DNA of 64,000 nucleotides from JACCTU01 sp963809175 (GCA_963809175.1 CAWEIK010000001.1:310001-374000); one strand, 5' to 3'; positions 26,116 through 35,253 are shown, numbered from the stretch's first letter. A program made the numbers and translations. Notes: a model not told the origin generated them from the sequence alone.

Positions 26116-26679
26116 ATGGGCAGCGTGGTGATCGACATGAGCATGTCGCTGGACGGCTACATCGCAGCGCCGAACGACAACCCGGAGCAGGGGCTGGGCG
26201 AGGACGGGATGAGGCTCCACAACTGGGCGTTCGACGACCCGGCCGTGTTCGAGCGCTTCCTCGGCGACCTGACCGAAGGGACCGGCGCGGTGATCATGGG
26301 CCGCCGTTCGTACGACAACTCGATCGACAACTGGGGCGGCAAGGGCCCGCTCGGCGAGGTCCCGTGCTTCGTCGTCACGCACAACCCGATCGCGGACGCG
26401 GACCCGGTCTTCACGTTCGTCACCGACGGGATCGAGCGTGCGCTCGCGAAGGCGCGGGAGGCCGCCGGCGAGAAGCGGATCGGGCTCATGGGCGCGAACA
26501 TCGACCAGCAGTACCTCGCCGCGGGGCTCGTGGACGAGCTCAGGATCCACGTCGTCGACGTCCTGCTCGGAGGCGGTCGCCGGCTGTTCGACGTTCTCCC
26601 GGAGCGAGTCGAGCTGGAACAGACCGGGCTCAGCCGGGACGACGACGTGACGCACCTCGAGTACCGCGTCGTGCGGTAG
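26116..26679 (+). CDS. Dihydrofolate reductase/RibD C-terminal-domain protein
   Basis: 187 residues from ATG 26116 (GAGGAGGCGAG upstream). The fold reads VVIDMSMSLDGYIAAPNDNPE, GTGAVIMGRRSYDN, CFVVTHNPIADADPVFTFVTDGIERALAKAREAAGEKRIGLMGANIDQQYLAAGLVDELRIHVVDVLLGGGRRLFD. This matches the stand-alone YyaP/YwjB-type branch, with an NADPH-binding G-x-N segment. These proteins are not true folate or riboflavin enzymes as a rule; the substrate is unknown. Confidence 0.85.
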   Translation: MGSVVIDMSMSLDGYIAAPNDNPEQGLGEDGMRLHNWAFDDPAVFERFLGDLTEGTGAVIMGRRSYDNSIDNWGGKGPLGEVPCFVVTHNPIADADPVFTFVTDGIERALAKAREAAGEKRIGLMGANIDQQYLAAGLVDELRIHVVDVLLGGGRRLFDVLPERVELEQTGLSRDDDVTHLEYRVVR

Positions 26680-26682
26680 CGC

Positions 26683-27208
26683 TCAGTCGGCGACTGCGGC
26701 CGTGCGCCGCGGCAGAACCCAGTTCGGCCGCGGGAAGTGGCACGTGTACCCGTTGGGATACCGCTCGAGGTAGTCCTGATGCTCGGGCTCGGCCTCCCAG
26801 AACGGGCCCGGCCGGCTCAACCTCGGTGACGACCTTCCCCGGCCAGATGCCGGACGCCTCGACGTCCGCGATCGTGTCCTCCGCGACGCGGCGCTGCTCG
26901 TCGTCGACGTAGTAGATCGCCGAGCGATAGCTCATCCCGCTGTCGTTGCCCTGACGGTTCCGCGTCGTCGGGTCGTGGATCTGGAAGAAGAACTCGAGCA
27001 GGTCGCGGTACGAGGTCTGCTCAGGATCGAAGACGATCTCGATCGCCTCCGCGTGCGTGCCGTGGTTGCGGTACGTCGCGTTCGGGACGTCGCCGCCCGA
27101 GTAACCGACCCGCGTCGACACGACACCGGGACGCTTTCGGATCAGGTCCTGCATCCCCCAGAAACACCCGCCGGCGAGGATCGCCTTTTCGACCGAACCG
27201 TTCATCAC
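26683..27208 (-). CDS. msrA: Peptide methionine-S-sulfoxide reductase A (frame break)
   Basis: About 174 residues that repair oxidised methionine. The active-site GCFWG is at residues 14-18, followed by VGYSGGDVPNATYRNHGTHAEAIEIVFDPEQTSY, FFFQIHDPTTRNRQGNDSGMSYRSAIYY and KVVTEVEPAGP. The frame changes near 26808, and the expected ending FWEAEPEHQDYLERYPNGYTC continues in the next frame to TGA 26683-26685, so an indel rather than loss is likely. Start is GTG 27208 or the adjacent ATG 27205, with GAGAGGAG upstream. It stands alone. Confidence 0.88.
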
Positions 27209-27287
27209 CCGTCAACTCCTCTCGAGACGAAACCGACGCACTCAGGGTACCCACGGCCGCTTCAGCCGACCGAGCGGGGTTCGAGGT

Positions 27288-27978
27288 TCAGGCCACGGCG
27301 GTAGGCGCCTGGTCGCCCGCCCACTCGTCATCTGACTTGCTCAGAACCGCCCAACCGAGCGGCGCGAGGGCGACGAGGTAGAGCGCGAACGCAGTCGCGA
27401 AGATGACCGGGTCGTCTGTCACTTGGCCGAGGAAGAATCCGATTGCGGCGGCTGCGACGGCCGGCGCAATCCACAACCGCGCGACTCGCGCCTGCCACAG
27501 CCCGTACGCGAGCAGGAGCATCCCGAGCAGGAACGACAATGCACCCACGACTGCGATCGCGCGCGCGCCGGTGGACTCCATGATTCGGTCGAGCAGGGCA
27601 ACCATCTGCTCCGCATTCGCGTCCGACTGACCGATCTGCGTGAAGGCGATTCCGTCGACGGCGACGATCGAGGTCGCGCCGAGGACACCGACCGTCGCGA
27701 GCACACCGCCGAGGTTCGCCAGCCGCCGGCGATCGCTCCTCGAGCAGGTGAACGAGTCCGAGAATCGCACCAATGAAGAGCGCGAGCCCCACGAGGATCA
27801 GGGTGTGCGACGCGTAGTTTCGACTCGGGTTGTCGGCGATGGCAGCGACGTGCGCGCTCGCCGAGTCACCCGGATCCGGATGGAGGAGCGCGCCGACGAG
27901 CAGCGTCAGCGGAGCGGCAATCAAGCAGAGGCCGGAGCCGAGCCGAGCGAAGCGACGCGGGTCAGAGAGAATGCGCAT
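27288..27978 (-). CDS. Six-helix membrane protein, hypothetical (frame break)
   Basis: About 229 residues: MRILSDPRRFARLGSGLCLIAAPLTLLVGALLHPDPG, NYASHTLILVGLALFIGAILGLVHLLEERS, frame change near 27735, then NLGGVLATVGVLGATSIVAVDGIAF, ARAIAVVGALSFLLGMLLLAYGLW, LWIAPAVAAAAIGFFLGQ and FATAFALYLVALAPLGWAVL. Six membrane helices, no catalytic motif. The ATG overlaps the end of the YcaQ-like gene by 17 bp, placing it third in the permease-glycosylase transcript. I do not recognise the family. Confidence 0.65.
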
Positions 27979-29266
27979 CGGTGAGTTCTCCGCGAATTCG
28001 TGACAGCGTACGCTCCTCATCGCCGCTCGCACAAGAGCGTCCGGCAGACGTCAGGTCCCACCGAGGAGACGTTTCTCCTTCGCGAGCGTGCGGCACCCAC
28101 TCGAGCCGCTCGCTGCCGCGCGAAGCGGAGGTACGCTCGAGCGCGTCGCGCATCGCGTCGACGAACCCGTCGGCGCGCTTCGGCTGGAAGCCGTCCTCCC
28201 ACCAGAGCCCGATCACCTCCACGCGGCCACCGGCGCGGTCGATCCGCGGCTCGATGCGGCCGACGAGCCGGTCGCCGAAGAGGATCGGCAGCACGTACCA
28301 GCCCCACCGCCGCTTGGCCGGCGGGTGGAAGAGCTCCCACACGTAGTCGAACCCGAACAGCGAGCCGAGGAGGCGACGGTCCCAGACCACCGGGTCGAAC
28401 GGCGGCAGGAACGCGACGGACGCGGGCGGCTCCGGCGGCGCTTCCAGCAGCCCGACCTCCTCGCGGAGCACGAACCGCTTGCCCACGCCCTCGACCTGAA
28501 CCGGAACGAGGTCGCCGTTCTCGACGAGCTCCTCGCGGAGCGCGGTTCGGCCCGGATTCCCGGGCCACCGCGGGTCGGGCTTCGCGGGGCCGATGCCGCT
28601 GAAGATGTCTCCGCCGCCACTCACGCTGAGCAGCCCGTGCGAGCGGTAGCGCGAGTGGACCTTGTGGCGCAGCTGTTCGTGCAGCGGAATGTCCTGCCGA
28701 AGGACCTTCGCCGGGAGCAGTCGCTCGAGCAGGTCGTAGTACCGGCGCTTGCCGTCGCGTCGCGCAAGCCCGAGCACGCCCGTCAGCGTGTACGCCTCGA
28801 GCAGCGCGCGGACCGTGTTGGTCGGGATCCCGAACCAGTCGGTCGTGCTCCCGCGCTCGCTTTCGAAGTCGAGCGACGACAGCGGTCCCTCGACTTTGAT
28901 TCGTTCGAGCACTCTCGCCCCCACCTCAGGGTTCTCCGCGATCACGGCCGGCTGGCTCCCGCGAATCGGCGCGCGGAACCAGGGGAACTCGGGCGTGTAC
29001 ACGAAGGAGAGCCCCTTGTTGAACGCCTCGAAGATCTCTCGCCGCTCGTAGAGCTCGTCGCACCAGGCGGGGTCGTAGCCGGCGACGCGCGCGTGCAGCA
29101 TGAGATCGTGCGTGCGCCCGGCGACGTCGATCGGGTCGTACTGGACCGATCCGAACCGGCGGAACACCTCGAGCACGGCGTCGCGGCCACCCTCGAGCGA
29201 GCGCGCCGGCGCGAGTAGTTGACGCGCGACGAGGAAGCGCCGCGCGGACTCGGCCGAGACCTTCAC
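27962..29266 (-). CDS. YcaQ-type winged-helix DNA glycosylase (HTH_42)
   Basis: 434 residues of the HTH_42 family, which includes E. coli YcaQ and Streptomyces AlkZ, glycosylases that unhook interstrand DNA crosslinks. Tandem winged helices are followed by a beta-barrel region (RIDRAGGRVEVIGLWWEDGF). The catalytic loop reads GSVQYDPIDVAGR near residue 45, i.e. the Q-hydrophobic-D motif of the YcaQ/AlkX branch. SFVYTPEFPWFRAPIRG and FDPVVWDRRLLGSLFGFDYVWELFHPPAKRRWGWYVLPILFGDRLVGR are also typical. The GTG start 29266 overlaps the TGA of the FtsX permease (GTGA), so it is translated with it. Confidence 0.85.
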   Translation of the reverse strand: MKVSAESARRFLVARQLLAPARSLEGGRDAVLEVFRRFGSVQYDPIDVAGRTHDLMLHARVAGYDPAWCDELYERREIFEAFNKGLSFVYTPEFPWFRAPIRGSQPAVIAENPEVGARVLERIKVEGPLSSLDFESERGSTTDWFGIPTNTVRALLEAYTLTGVLGLARRDGKRRYYDLLERLLPAKVLRQDIPLHEQLRHKVHSRYRSHGLLSVSGGGDIFSGIGPAKPDPRWPGNPGRTALREELVENGDLVPVQVEGVGKRFVLREEVGLLEAPPEPPASVAFLPPFDPVVWDRRLLGSLFGFDYVWELFHPPAKRRWGWYVLPILFGDRLVGRIEPRIDRAGGRVEVIGLWWEDGFQPKRADGFVDAMRDALERTSASRGSERLEWVPHAREGETSPRWDLTSAGRSCASGDEERTLSRIRGELTDAHSL

Positions 29267-31833
29267 TCGTACTGGAGAGCCCTGAGCGGGTCGAGCTTCG
29301 CTGCGCGCCGCGCGGGCGTGATCGCAGCGAGGATCCCGGCGACCACGGCGACGATCGCGAGCACCACCAGCTGCCCGAGTGGCACGGCGAAACTCAGCTC
29401 GTACTGGCCGAGCGCATTCGTCACGAGCGCCGCCAGAAGGATCCCAAGCGGCAGCCCGAGCGCGGCGCCGATCAGCGCGGTGATCACGCTCTCGTGGCGG
29501 ATCATGCGGCGCGTCTGCCGCCGGGTCATCCCGACTGCGCGCAGCATCCCCAGCTCGCGCGTGCGCTCGAACACCGACAACGCAAGCGTGTTCACCATGC
29601 CGAAGAGGCTGATGATCACCGACAGAGCGAGCAGGACGTAGAGCAGCAGCAGGAACTGCTGGATCTCCTGGTCCTCTTTGGCGATCCACTCGGGCCGCGT
29701 GAAGACCCGCGTGTCCGGGAAGCCCTCGAGTGCCTGCTCGACGCTCGCCCGGGTCGCCGTCTCGTCGCCCTCGACGTTGACGAGCGTGAAGCGGTTGCGC
29801 GGGCGGTCGTAAAGGTCGTCGAACGCCTGCTGGGAGATGCTCAGCGTGCCGAGCAATGGATAGAACGGGCTGCCCTCGTAGATCCCCCGGACGACGAACT
29901 CCTTTTGCTCGTCGCTCGTCGAGCGCACGGCCACCGTGTCGCCGACCGAGAGGTCGCGGTCCTCGGCGACGTTGCTCGGCACGACAGCCCCATTCGCACC
30001 GAGCTGCGTGACGACGTCGTCCGACCCCTCCTCCCAGCGCAGGTCGTAGACCTCGTTGATGTGCTCGTCGAGGCCGGTCAGGTTCCCACCCCGGCCGGCG
30101 ACCTCTGCGATCTCTTGCCGGACGTTGCTCGCGAGAGCGACACCGTCAGCCTGCGCGATCGCGACGCCGGCGGCGGCGGGGAACTCCGAGTAGCCGTCCT
30201 GCGAGGTGACGATGAGGTCCGACTGGATCTGCCGCTCGATCGCGTCGCTGTTCGAGACGCGCACTCCGTTCGCGAGCACCGAGACGAAGGTGACGAGCGC
30301 GATCCCGATCATCAGCGCCGCGGCCGTCGACGCCGTGCGGCCCGGGTTTCGCTGTGCGTTGCCCTCGGCGATCTTCCCAGCCGCCCCGCCGATTCGCCGC
30401 GCCGGGAGGCCGACGATTCGAACCAGCGGCCGCACCAGCCGCGACGAGAGCATCGCGACCCCGACGAACAGGGAGAGCACGCCAACGCCGAGCAGGCTGA
30501 ACCGCTCGCCGACCGGTATCCCCTCTGCGAGCGTCCCGTAGGCGAGCGCCACCACGGCGATCGCGACGATCACTGCGGCGATGTACGGGGTCCAGCGGGC
30601 GAAGCGGCCACGTGGCAGCGTCGCGCCCTCACGCACCGCGGCGATCGGAGGAACGCGCGTCGCTCGGAGCGCGGGCAGGAGCCCAGCCGCAAGCGTCACC
30701 AGCGTCCCGATGAGCAGCGAAACGACGATCGTGCGCGTCGCGAACACCGTCTCGGTGCGAGGGAGGTCCAAGTTGAGCGCCCGGAAGAGCTCGTTGAGCC
30801 CAACCGCGAGCCCGAGCCCGGCGAAGAGGCCGACGACGGAAGCGCCGAAGCCGATCACGAGCGCCTCGAGCGTGACCGAGCCGAGCACCTGGCGGCGCGA
30901 CGCGCCGAGCGTCCGCACGATCGCGAACTCCCGCATCCGCTGCGCCACGGTGATCGAGAGCGTGTTGAAGATGACGAACGCGCCGACGAAGAGCGCGATG
31001 CCGGCGAACGAGAGCAGGAAGTAGCGGATGATCGAGGTGAAGGTCGCGATCTCGCTCGACTGCTCGTTCGCCTGCTCGACGCCGCTGCGCACGGTGAAGT
31101 CCGCGCCGAGCTCAGCCGCGATGCGCTGCGTGAGCTCCTCAGGCGTCGTGCCCTCGGCTGCGGCGGCCTGCACCGAGTCGAGCTGCCCTTCCTTGTCGAG
31201 CAGCGCTTGCGCGGTCGGGACGTCCAGAATCGCGAACGCGGCGCCGCCGATCGAGCTGAGGTCGCCGTACTTCGCGATGCCGACGATCGCGAACTCCCGC
31301 GCAGGCCCGAGCGCGGCCACCCCGATGCGGTCTCCGAGCTGCAGGTTCTCCTCGTCGGCGAGCCCCTCGTCGATCGCAGCCTCGCCGCCGCCGCTCGGCC
31401 AGCGGCCCTCGACGAGATTGAGCGGGTTGAACCGCTCGTACTCCGGCGCGGTGTCGATGCCGAAGGCGAACGACGGGGAGCCGCCGCCGCCGATGCGCTC
31501 CCCGTCGGGTCGCAGCAGCTTGACCTGGAAGTCCAAGAGCGCGCCGGTCGCGACCTCGACCCCGTCGACCGCGCGCACGCGCTCGAGCGTCTGCTCGGGG
31601 ATCGGCGGCGGTTGCGCGGACTCTCCCTCGAAGCCGAAACCCGGGTCCTTCCCCGTCACGACCGTGTCCGTCCCCGCGTACGAGTCGACGAAGATCGCGT
31701 CGAACGCCTTGTCGATCGTGTCCGTGAGGACATAGCTGCCGCTCACCATCGCGACGCCGAGGACGATGGCGAGGGCGGTCAGCGTCGTGCGGAGCTTGCG
31801 GCCGGCGAGGCTCTTGAGCGCGAAGCGGATCAT
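29263..31833 (-). CDS. ABC transporter permease, FtsX/MacB type (two FtsX domains)
   Basis: 856 residues. There is an N-terminal membrane helix (TTLTALAIVLGVAMVSGSYVL), a large extracytoplasmic MacB-PCD-like domain, then an FtsX triplet near 270-395 (IIRYFLLSFAGIALFVGAFVIFNTLSITVAQRMREFAIVRTLGASRRQVLGSVTLEALVIG). A central pair of helices, a second periplasmic domain and a second FtsX triplet (LSVIISLFGMVNTLALSVFERTRELGMLRAVGMTRRQ) follow. Both coupling helices (EFAIVRTLGASR, ELGMLRAVGMTR) are intact. The cognate ATPase is not in the window. Coupled by a 4-bp overlap to the YcaQ-like gene. Probable export of lipophilic cargo; substrate unknown. Confidence 0.9.
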   Translation of the reverse strand: MIRFALKSLAGRKLRTTLTALAIVLGVAMVSGSYVLTDTIDKAFDAIFVDSYAGTDTVVTGKDPGFGFEGESAQPPPIPEQTLERVRAVDGVEVATGALLDFQVKLLRPDGERIGGGGSPSFAFGIDTAPEYERFNPLNLVEGRWPSGGGEAAIDEGLADEENLQLGDRIGVAALGPAREFAIVGIAKYGDLSSIGGAAFAILDVPTAQALLDKEGQLDSVQAAAAEGTTPEELTQRIAAELGADFTVRSGVEQANEQSSEIATFTSIIRYFLLSFAGIALFVGAFVIFNTLSITVAQRMREFAIVRTLGASRRQVLGSVTLEALVIGFGASVVGLFAGLGLAVGLNELFRALNLDLPRTETVFATRTIVVSLLIGTLVTLAAGLLPALRATRVPPIAAVREGATLPRGRFARWTPYIAAVIVAIAVVALAYGTLAEGIPVGERFSLLGVGVLSLFVGVAMLSSRLVRPLVRIVGLPARRIGGAAGKIAEGNAQRNPGRTASTAAALMIGIALVTFVSVLANGVRVSNSDAIERQIQSDLIVTSQDGYSEFPAAAGVAIAQADGVALASNVRQEIAEVAGRGGNLTGLDEHINEVYDLRWEEGSDDVVTQLGANGAVVPSNVAEDRDLSVGDTVAVRSTSDEQKEFVVRGIYEGSPFYPLLGTLSISQQAFDDLYDRPRNRFTLVNVEGDETATRASVEQALEGFPDTRVFTRPEWIAKEDQEIQQFLLLLYVLLALSVIISLFGMVNTLALSVFERTRELGMLRAVGMTRRQTRRMIRHESVITALIGAALGLPLGILLAALVTNALGQYELSFAVPLGQLVVLAIVAVVAGILAAITPARRAAKLDPLRALQYE

Positions 31834-31855
31834 CGTCGAAACGTTAACCGGCCGC

Positions 31856-33040
31856 TCAGTCCGGGAGCAGCGGAACGGTCAGACCGTGGTCACGCCCGAG
31901 CAACACCGCGCGGATGACCGCGTTCGGGCCGAAGCGCTCGCGGATCTCGTCCAACGCCTCGTCGAGCGTGACCCCGTCGTGCCCGTCGAGCGGGAGCACG
32001 AGCTGGAGGGCCCCGTCGTCGTCCAGGTTCGCGACCGAGATGCCGACGAGCGTGATGCCCTCGCGCTCGATCATCGGCATCGCCGCGGCCAGGAGCTCGC
32101 GCGTCGTCTCGAGGATCGTGCCGGTGTGCGCGGTGGGGCGAGGGAGCGTGTGCGAGCGGGTCGCGCGGGAGAAGTCGTCGAAGCGCAGCCGCAGCACGAC
32201 CGTGCGGCCGACGCGACCCGCGGTTCTCATCCGGCGGGTGACACGCTCGACGAGGCCGATCGCGACCGCATCGATCTCGGCCGGTGACCTCGGCGAACGG
32301 CCGAGTGCGCGCTGCGAGCCGATCGAGCGTCGACGCCGTCCCGGGTGGACGGGGCGCGGGTCGCGGTTGTGGGCGAGCGCGTGCAGGTGGCGGCCCTGCG
32401 CGCGGCCGAGCATGGCCTCGAGCGCGGACTCGGGGAAGTCGGCCAGCTCCCCGACGGTGCCGATCCCGCAGCGACGGAGCTTCTCGGCCGTCACCGCGCC
32501 GACACCCCAGAGCCTCTCGACCGGAAGCGCGTGGAGGAAGTCGAGCTCGCGGTCGGGCGCGACGAGCAGCAGCCCGTCGGGCTTCGCGACGGCGCTCGCG
32601 ACCTTCGCGAGGAACTTCGTCCGAGCGACGCCGACCGTGATCGGCAGACCGACGCGCTCGCGCACCGCACGTCGTAGCCGCTCGGCGATCTCGACGGGCT
32701 CCCCGGCGATCCGGCGCATGCCGCGCACGTCGAGGAACGCCTCGTCGATGGACAGTCCCTCGACGAAGGGCGAGATGTCGTCGAAGACGCGGTACGCCGC
32801 CTTGCTCGCCGCGGAGTACGCCTCCATCCGAGGCGGGACGACGATCGCCTGCGGGCAGAGGCGCCGCGCCCGACCGAGCGGCATCGGCGTCTGCACGCCG
32901 AAGGCCTTCGCCTCGTAGCTCGCCGCGAGGACGACGCCGGCGCCGACGATCACCGGCCGCCCGCGCAGGCTCGGGTCGTCGCGCTGCTCGACCGACGCGT
33001 AGAACGAGTCGAGGTCCGCGTGGAGAATCGTCGCCTCCAT
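31856..33040 (-). CDS. dinB: DNA polymerase IV (Y family)
   Basis: 394-residue translesion polymerase. ATILHADLDSFYASVEQRDDP carries the first metal Asp residues and the steric-gate region; SIDEAFLDVRG carries the Asp-Glu pair; the HhH thumb (VERLWGVGAVTAEKLRRCGIGTVGELADF) and little-finger domain follow. The extreme C-terminus lacks an obvious QLxLF beta-clamp peptide, but LQLVLPL is similar. ATG 33040 directly abuts a perfect LexA-type palindrome (33039-33058), so SOS control is expected. Confidence 0.93.
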   Translation of the reverse strand: MEATILHADLDSFYASVEQRDDPSLRGRPVIVGAGVVLAASYEAKAFGVQTPMPLGRARRLCPQAIVVPPRMEAYSAASKAAYRVFDDISPFVEGLSIDEAFLDVRGMRRIAGEPVEIAERLRRAVRERVGLPITVGVARTKFLAKVASAVAKPDGLLLVAPDRELDFLHALPVERLWGVGAVTAEKLRRCGIGTVGELADFPESALEAMLGRAQGRHLHALAHNRDPRPVHPGRRRRSIGSQRALGRSPRSPAEIDAVAIGLVERVTRRMRTAGRVGRTVVLRLRFDDFSRATRSHTLPRPTAHTGTILETTRELLAAAMPMIEREGITLVGISVANLDDDGALQLVLPLDGHDGVTLDEALDEIRERFGPNAVIRAVLLGRDHGLTVPLLPD

Positions 33041-33058
33041 GCGAACACATGTTCGCAT
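33039..33058. promoter_or_regulatory. LexA (SOS) box at dinB
   Basis: ATGCGAAC-ACAT-GTTCGCAT, a perfect 8+8-bp inverted repeat containing the actinobacterial/Bacillus-type core GAAC-N4-GTTC. Its left end includes bases of the dinB start codon, and its right end lies 22 bp before the GTG of the divergent cupin gene, so it could repress both. Confidence 0.8.
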
Positions 33059-33080
33059 ACGTCGTCGGCAGGCTCCACCT

Positions 33081-33635
33081 GTGGTTCCCGAGTCTCGGCT
33101 CGACGCGACGGCACACGGACTCGTCCCGAAGGGTGAGGGCTGGTTCGTCCTCAACGCACGCGAGGCGCGCTGGCTCCACACGCCGGGGCGGTCGGCCATC
33201 TGTCCGTTCGAGGGCTACGCGGAGGGCGAGCAGGACTTCCACCAGCTCGGGATCAACCTCAGCGTGCTCCGGCCGGGCGAGTCGATGGGGCTCTACCACT
33301 GGGAGGCCGACCAGGAGGACTTCCTCGTGCTCGCCGGTGAGGCGCTGCTGCTCGTCGAGGGCGAGGAGCGCCCGCTACGGCAGTGGGACTTCGTGCACTG
33401 CCCTCCCGAGACGAAGCACATCATCGTCGGCGCCGGCGACGCGCCGTGCCTGGTGCTGGCGGTCGGCGCGCGCGACCACGCGGACGGGCCGGGCTGGGGC
33501 GGCTACACGGTGGACGAGGCCGCGCAGCGCCACGACGTCAGCGTCGAGCAGGACACGACCGACGCGAAGCAGGCGTACGCGCGCTTCACGCGGCGCGAAC
33601 CGACCCGCTACGTCGAGGGCTGGCTGCCCGAGTAG
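33081..33635 (+). CDS. Cupin-domain protein
   Basis: 184 residues from GTG 33081. GLVPKGEGWFVLNAREARWLH at the N-terminus, then a cupin: INLSVLRPGESMGLYHWEADQEDFLVLAGEALLLVEGEERPLRQWDFVHCPPETKHIIVGAGDAPCLVLAVG. Motif 1 has H-W-E and motif 2 has CPPETKH, so two His and Glu are available for a metal. An in-frame ATG at 33039 exists but lies in the LexA palindrome, and the added residues are Arg-rich, so the GTG is preferred. The family is common in actinobacteria; the substrate is unknown. Confidence 0.8.
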   Translation: MVPESRLDATAHGLVPKGEGWFVLNAREARWLHTPGRSAICPFEGYAEGEQDFHQLGINLSVLRPGESMGLYHWEADQEDFLVLAGEALLLVEGEERPLRQWDFVHCPPETKHIIVGAGDAPCLVLAVGARDHADGPGWGGYTVDEAAQRHDVSVEQDTTDAKQAYARFTRREPTRYVEGWLPE

Positions 33636-33684
33636 CGCGGCCGGTGGAACGGCAGTCACTGGTCCCGCCGGACCTGTTTCTGTC

Positions 33685-34188
33685 TTAGGGCTGTTCCGGG
33701 ATCTCCTCCACCTCCATCCGAACGGCCGTCGCGGTACCGCGCAGCCCCCCGAGGATCAGCGCGCCCGCCGGGTCACGCAACTCGGAGATCGAGACAGCCG
33801 CAAAGGTCTGCCGGTCCGGCGCGACCCGTGCCGTCGCGTTCACCTTCGTCGTGCCGATGAACGCGCCCGTCGTCGGGTTGAACCGGAAGAAGACCCTTGT
33901 GACGGAGTAGAGATCGTTCCCGGTCCGCTTCCACACCCCGTGCGACGCGCCACGGGTGGTCGGCGGAGCGGCGGCGCTCTCCACGGTCGTCCCGTCGGCG
34001 TTGAAGGTCGCGAGCACGCGCGCGGGCGGCGCGCCGGGGAGCATCAGCGTCACCTCCCACGTCCCGACGAGCGCGAACGGCTGGCCCCTCGACTGCCCGT
34101 CGTCGTCCGCGGCAGAAGCCACTCCTGTGGCGGCGACGACCAGGATGACGAGCATGCTCGCCACGGCGATCAGTCTCCTCCTGTACAT
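33685..34188 (-). CDS. Secreted hypothetical beta-rich protein
   Basis: 167 residues from ATG 34188, with GGGAGGA six bases upstream. Signal peptide MYRRRLIAVASMLVILVVAATGVASA. The mature part reads FALVGTWEVTLMLPGAPPARVLATFNADGTTVES, then SHGVWKRTGNDLYSVTRVFFRFNPTTGAFIGTTKVN and a long final strand. This is the pattern (G-T-W start, G-x-W-x middle) of small lipocalin-like extracytoplasmic proteins. Function unknown. Confidence 0.7.
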   Translation of the reverse strand: MYRRRLIAVASMLVILVVAATGVASAADDDGQSRGQPFALVGTWEVTLMLPGAPPARVLATFNADGTTVESAAAPPTTRGASHGVWKRTGNDLYSVTRVFFRFNPTTGAFIGTTKVNATARVAPDRQTFAAVSISELRDPAGALILGGLRGTATAVRMEVEEIPEQP

Positions 34189-34291
34189 CGTTCCTCCCTT
34201 ACTCGGTCGGATGGCTCCCAAAAGCATCCCACTAGGCGGGAGCCGTGTCGATGCGCGATTCTGCGAATCTTCGAGACGGGTGATGTGAACG

Positions 34292-34720
34292 GTGCGTACG
34301 GGTGCAGAGGTGGCCGTGTTCGTGACGCGACGCGGCGGCCGGGACGTTCTGCTCGTCCACAGGTCGCCGAAGCAGGGCGGCTACTGGCACGTCGTCGCCG
34401 GTGGCGTCGAGCCCGGCGAGACGGCGGTGGAAGCCGCCGAACGGGAGCTGCGCGAGGAGACCGGGCTCGCGGCCCGGCTGACGACGGGGATCGAGGCGAC
34501 GGAGTACGTCTCGACGCTGACCAAAGAGCCCACTGACCGAGACGAACCATCGGTGCTTGCAGTCGGAGTGACGTGCTTTCGCGTGGCGGCGCCGGACGAC
34601 TGGGAGCCGACGCTCGACTGGGAGCACGACGGCCACCGATGGTGCAACGCCGGCGAAGCGGCGAGCGAGCTGCGCTGGCCGGGGACGGCAGGAGCGCTTC
34701 GAAAGCTCCTGGCGCTGTAG
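34292..34720 (+). CDS. Nudix hydrolase
   Basis: 142 residues from GTG 34292. The Nudix box GVEPGETAVEAAERELREETGL is complete (GX5EX7REUXEEXGU pattern), so pyrophosphohydrolase activity on an NDP-X substrate is expected. VLLVHRSPKQGGYWHVVAGG precedes it and WEPTLDWEHDGHRWCNAGEAASELRWPG ends the fold. Substrate unknown; the domain layout is of the general housecleaning type. Confidence 0.9.
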   Translation: MRTGAEVAVFVTRRGGRDVLLVHRSPKQGGYWHVVAGGVEPGETAVEAAERELREETGLAARLTTGIEATEYVSTLTKEPTDRDEPSVLAVGVTCFRVAAPDDWEPTLDWEHDGHRWCNAGEAASELRWPGTAGALRKLLAL

Positions 34721-34828
34721 CTAGGAAGGGACCGCGCGTTTAAGCGCTGCTTTAGCCGCGTGCACACTGCAGCGCAAGGCGACGGCCGCACGATCCCGGT
34801 GACCGGCAGCTAGTGCAGGGAGAAGACG

Positions 34829-35176
34829 ATGGAGACCACCACTGGGAATCGGACGCGACGGTTCAGCCGCGTCCTCGTCGTCGGACTCGCGGCCGCAGCG
34901 GTGCTCGCGCCGAACGCGACCGCGTATCCAGACAGCTACGACCCGGCGTACGACGTCAGGCGCCTCGACGACTCGGGAAGCGTGTCGAGTAAGCCGAGGT
35001 TCGTGATCGACATGCAGGTCGTCCCCGCAGCGACGATGACGACGTCAGAGGCGCGGACCTCAGGCGACTGGAGTCTTCGCAGCGTGGCGATCGGTTTCGG
35101 CGGTGCAGCCGTGCTCGTGCTCGGACTGATGCTCGCGGCGGCGCGGGTCAACCGTCTGCGCGCGGCGCATCCGTAG
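34829..35176 (+). CDS. Small membrane protein, hypothetical
   Basis: 115 residues from ATG 34829. An N-terminal signal-like helix (VLVVGLAAAAVLAPNATA), an exported stretch with repeated Tyr/Asp (YPDSYDPAYDVRRLDD), then one C-terminal membrane helix (SVAIGFGGAAVLVLGLMLAAARV) and a short basic tail. Not recognised. A 12-bp hairpin follows. Confidence 0.6.
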   Translation: METTTGNRTRRFSRVLVVGLAAAAVLAPNATAYPDSYDPAYDVRRLDDSGSVSSKPRFVIDMQVVPAATMTTSEARTSGDWSLRSVAIGFGGAAVLVLGLMLAAARVNRLRAAHP

Positions 35177-35206
35177 ACAGGGTTTCAGGGCGATCGTCGC
35201 GGCCCC

Positions 35207-35234
35207 GGGAGGGCGGACGCTCGTCCGCCCTCCC
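35207..35234. terminator. Bidirectional hairpin terminator
   Basis: GGGAGGGCGGAC-GCTC-GTCCGCCCTCCC, a perfect 12-bp stem between the end of the small membrane protein gene and the end of the convergent haloperoxidase-like gene. Confidence 0.75.
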
Positions 35235-35253
35235 TGCTGCTTCCGTCTCTACC

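Noticed and set aside
29494..31917. 807-residue open frame antisense to the FtsX permease
   Set aside because: Same cause: codon bias makes the complementary frame stop-free. No domain is visible in it.
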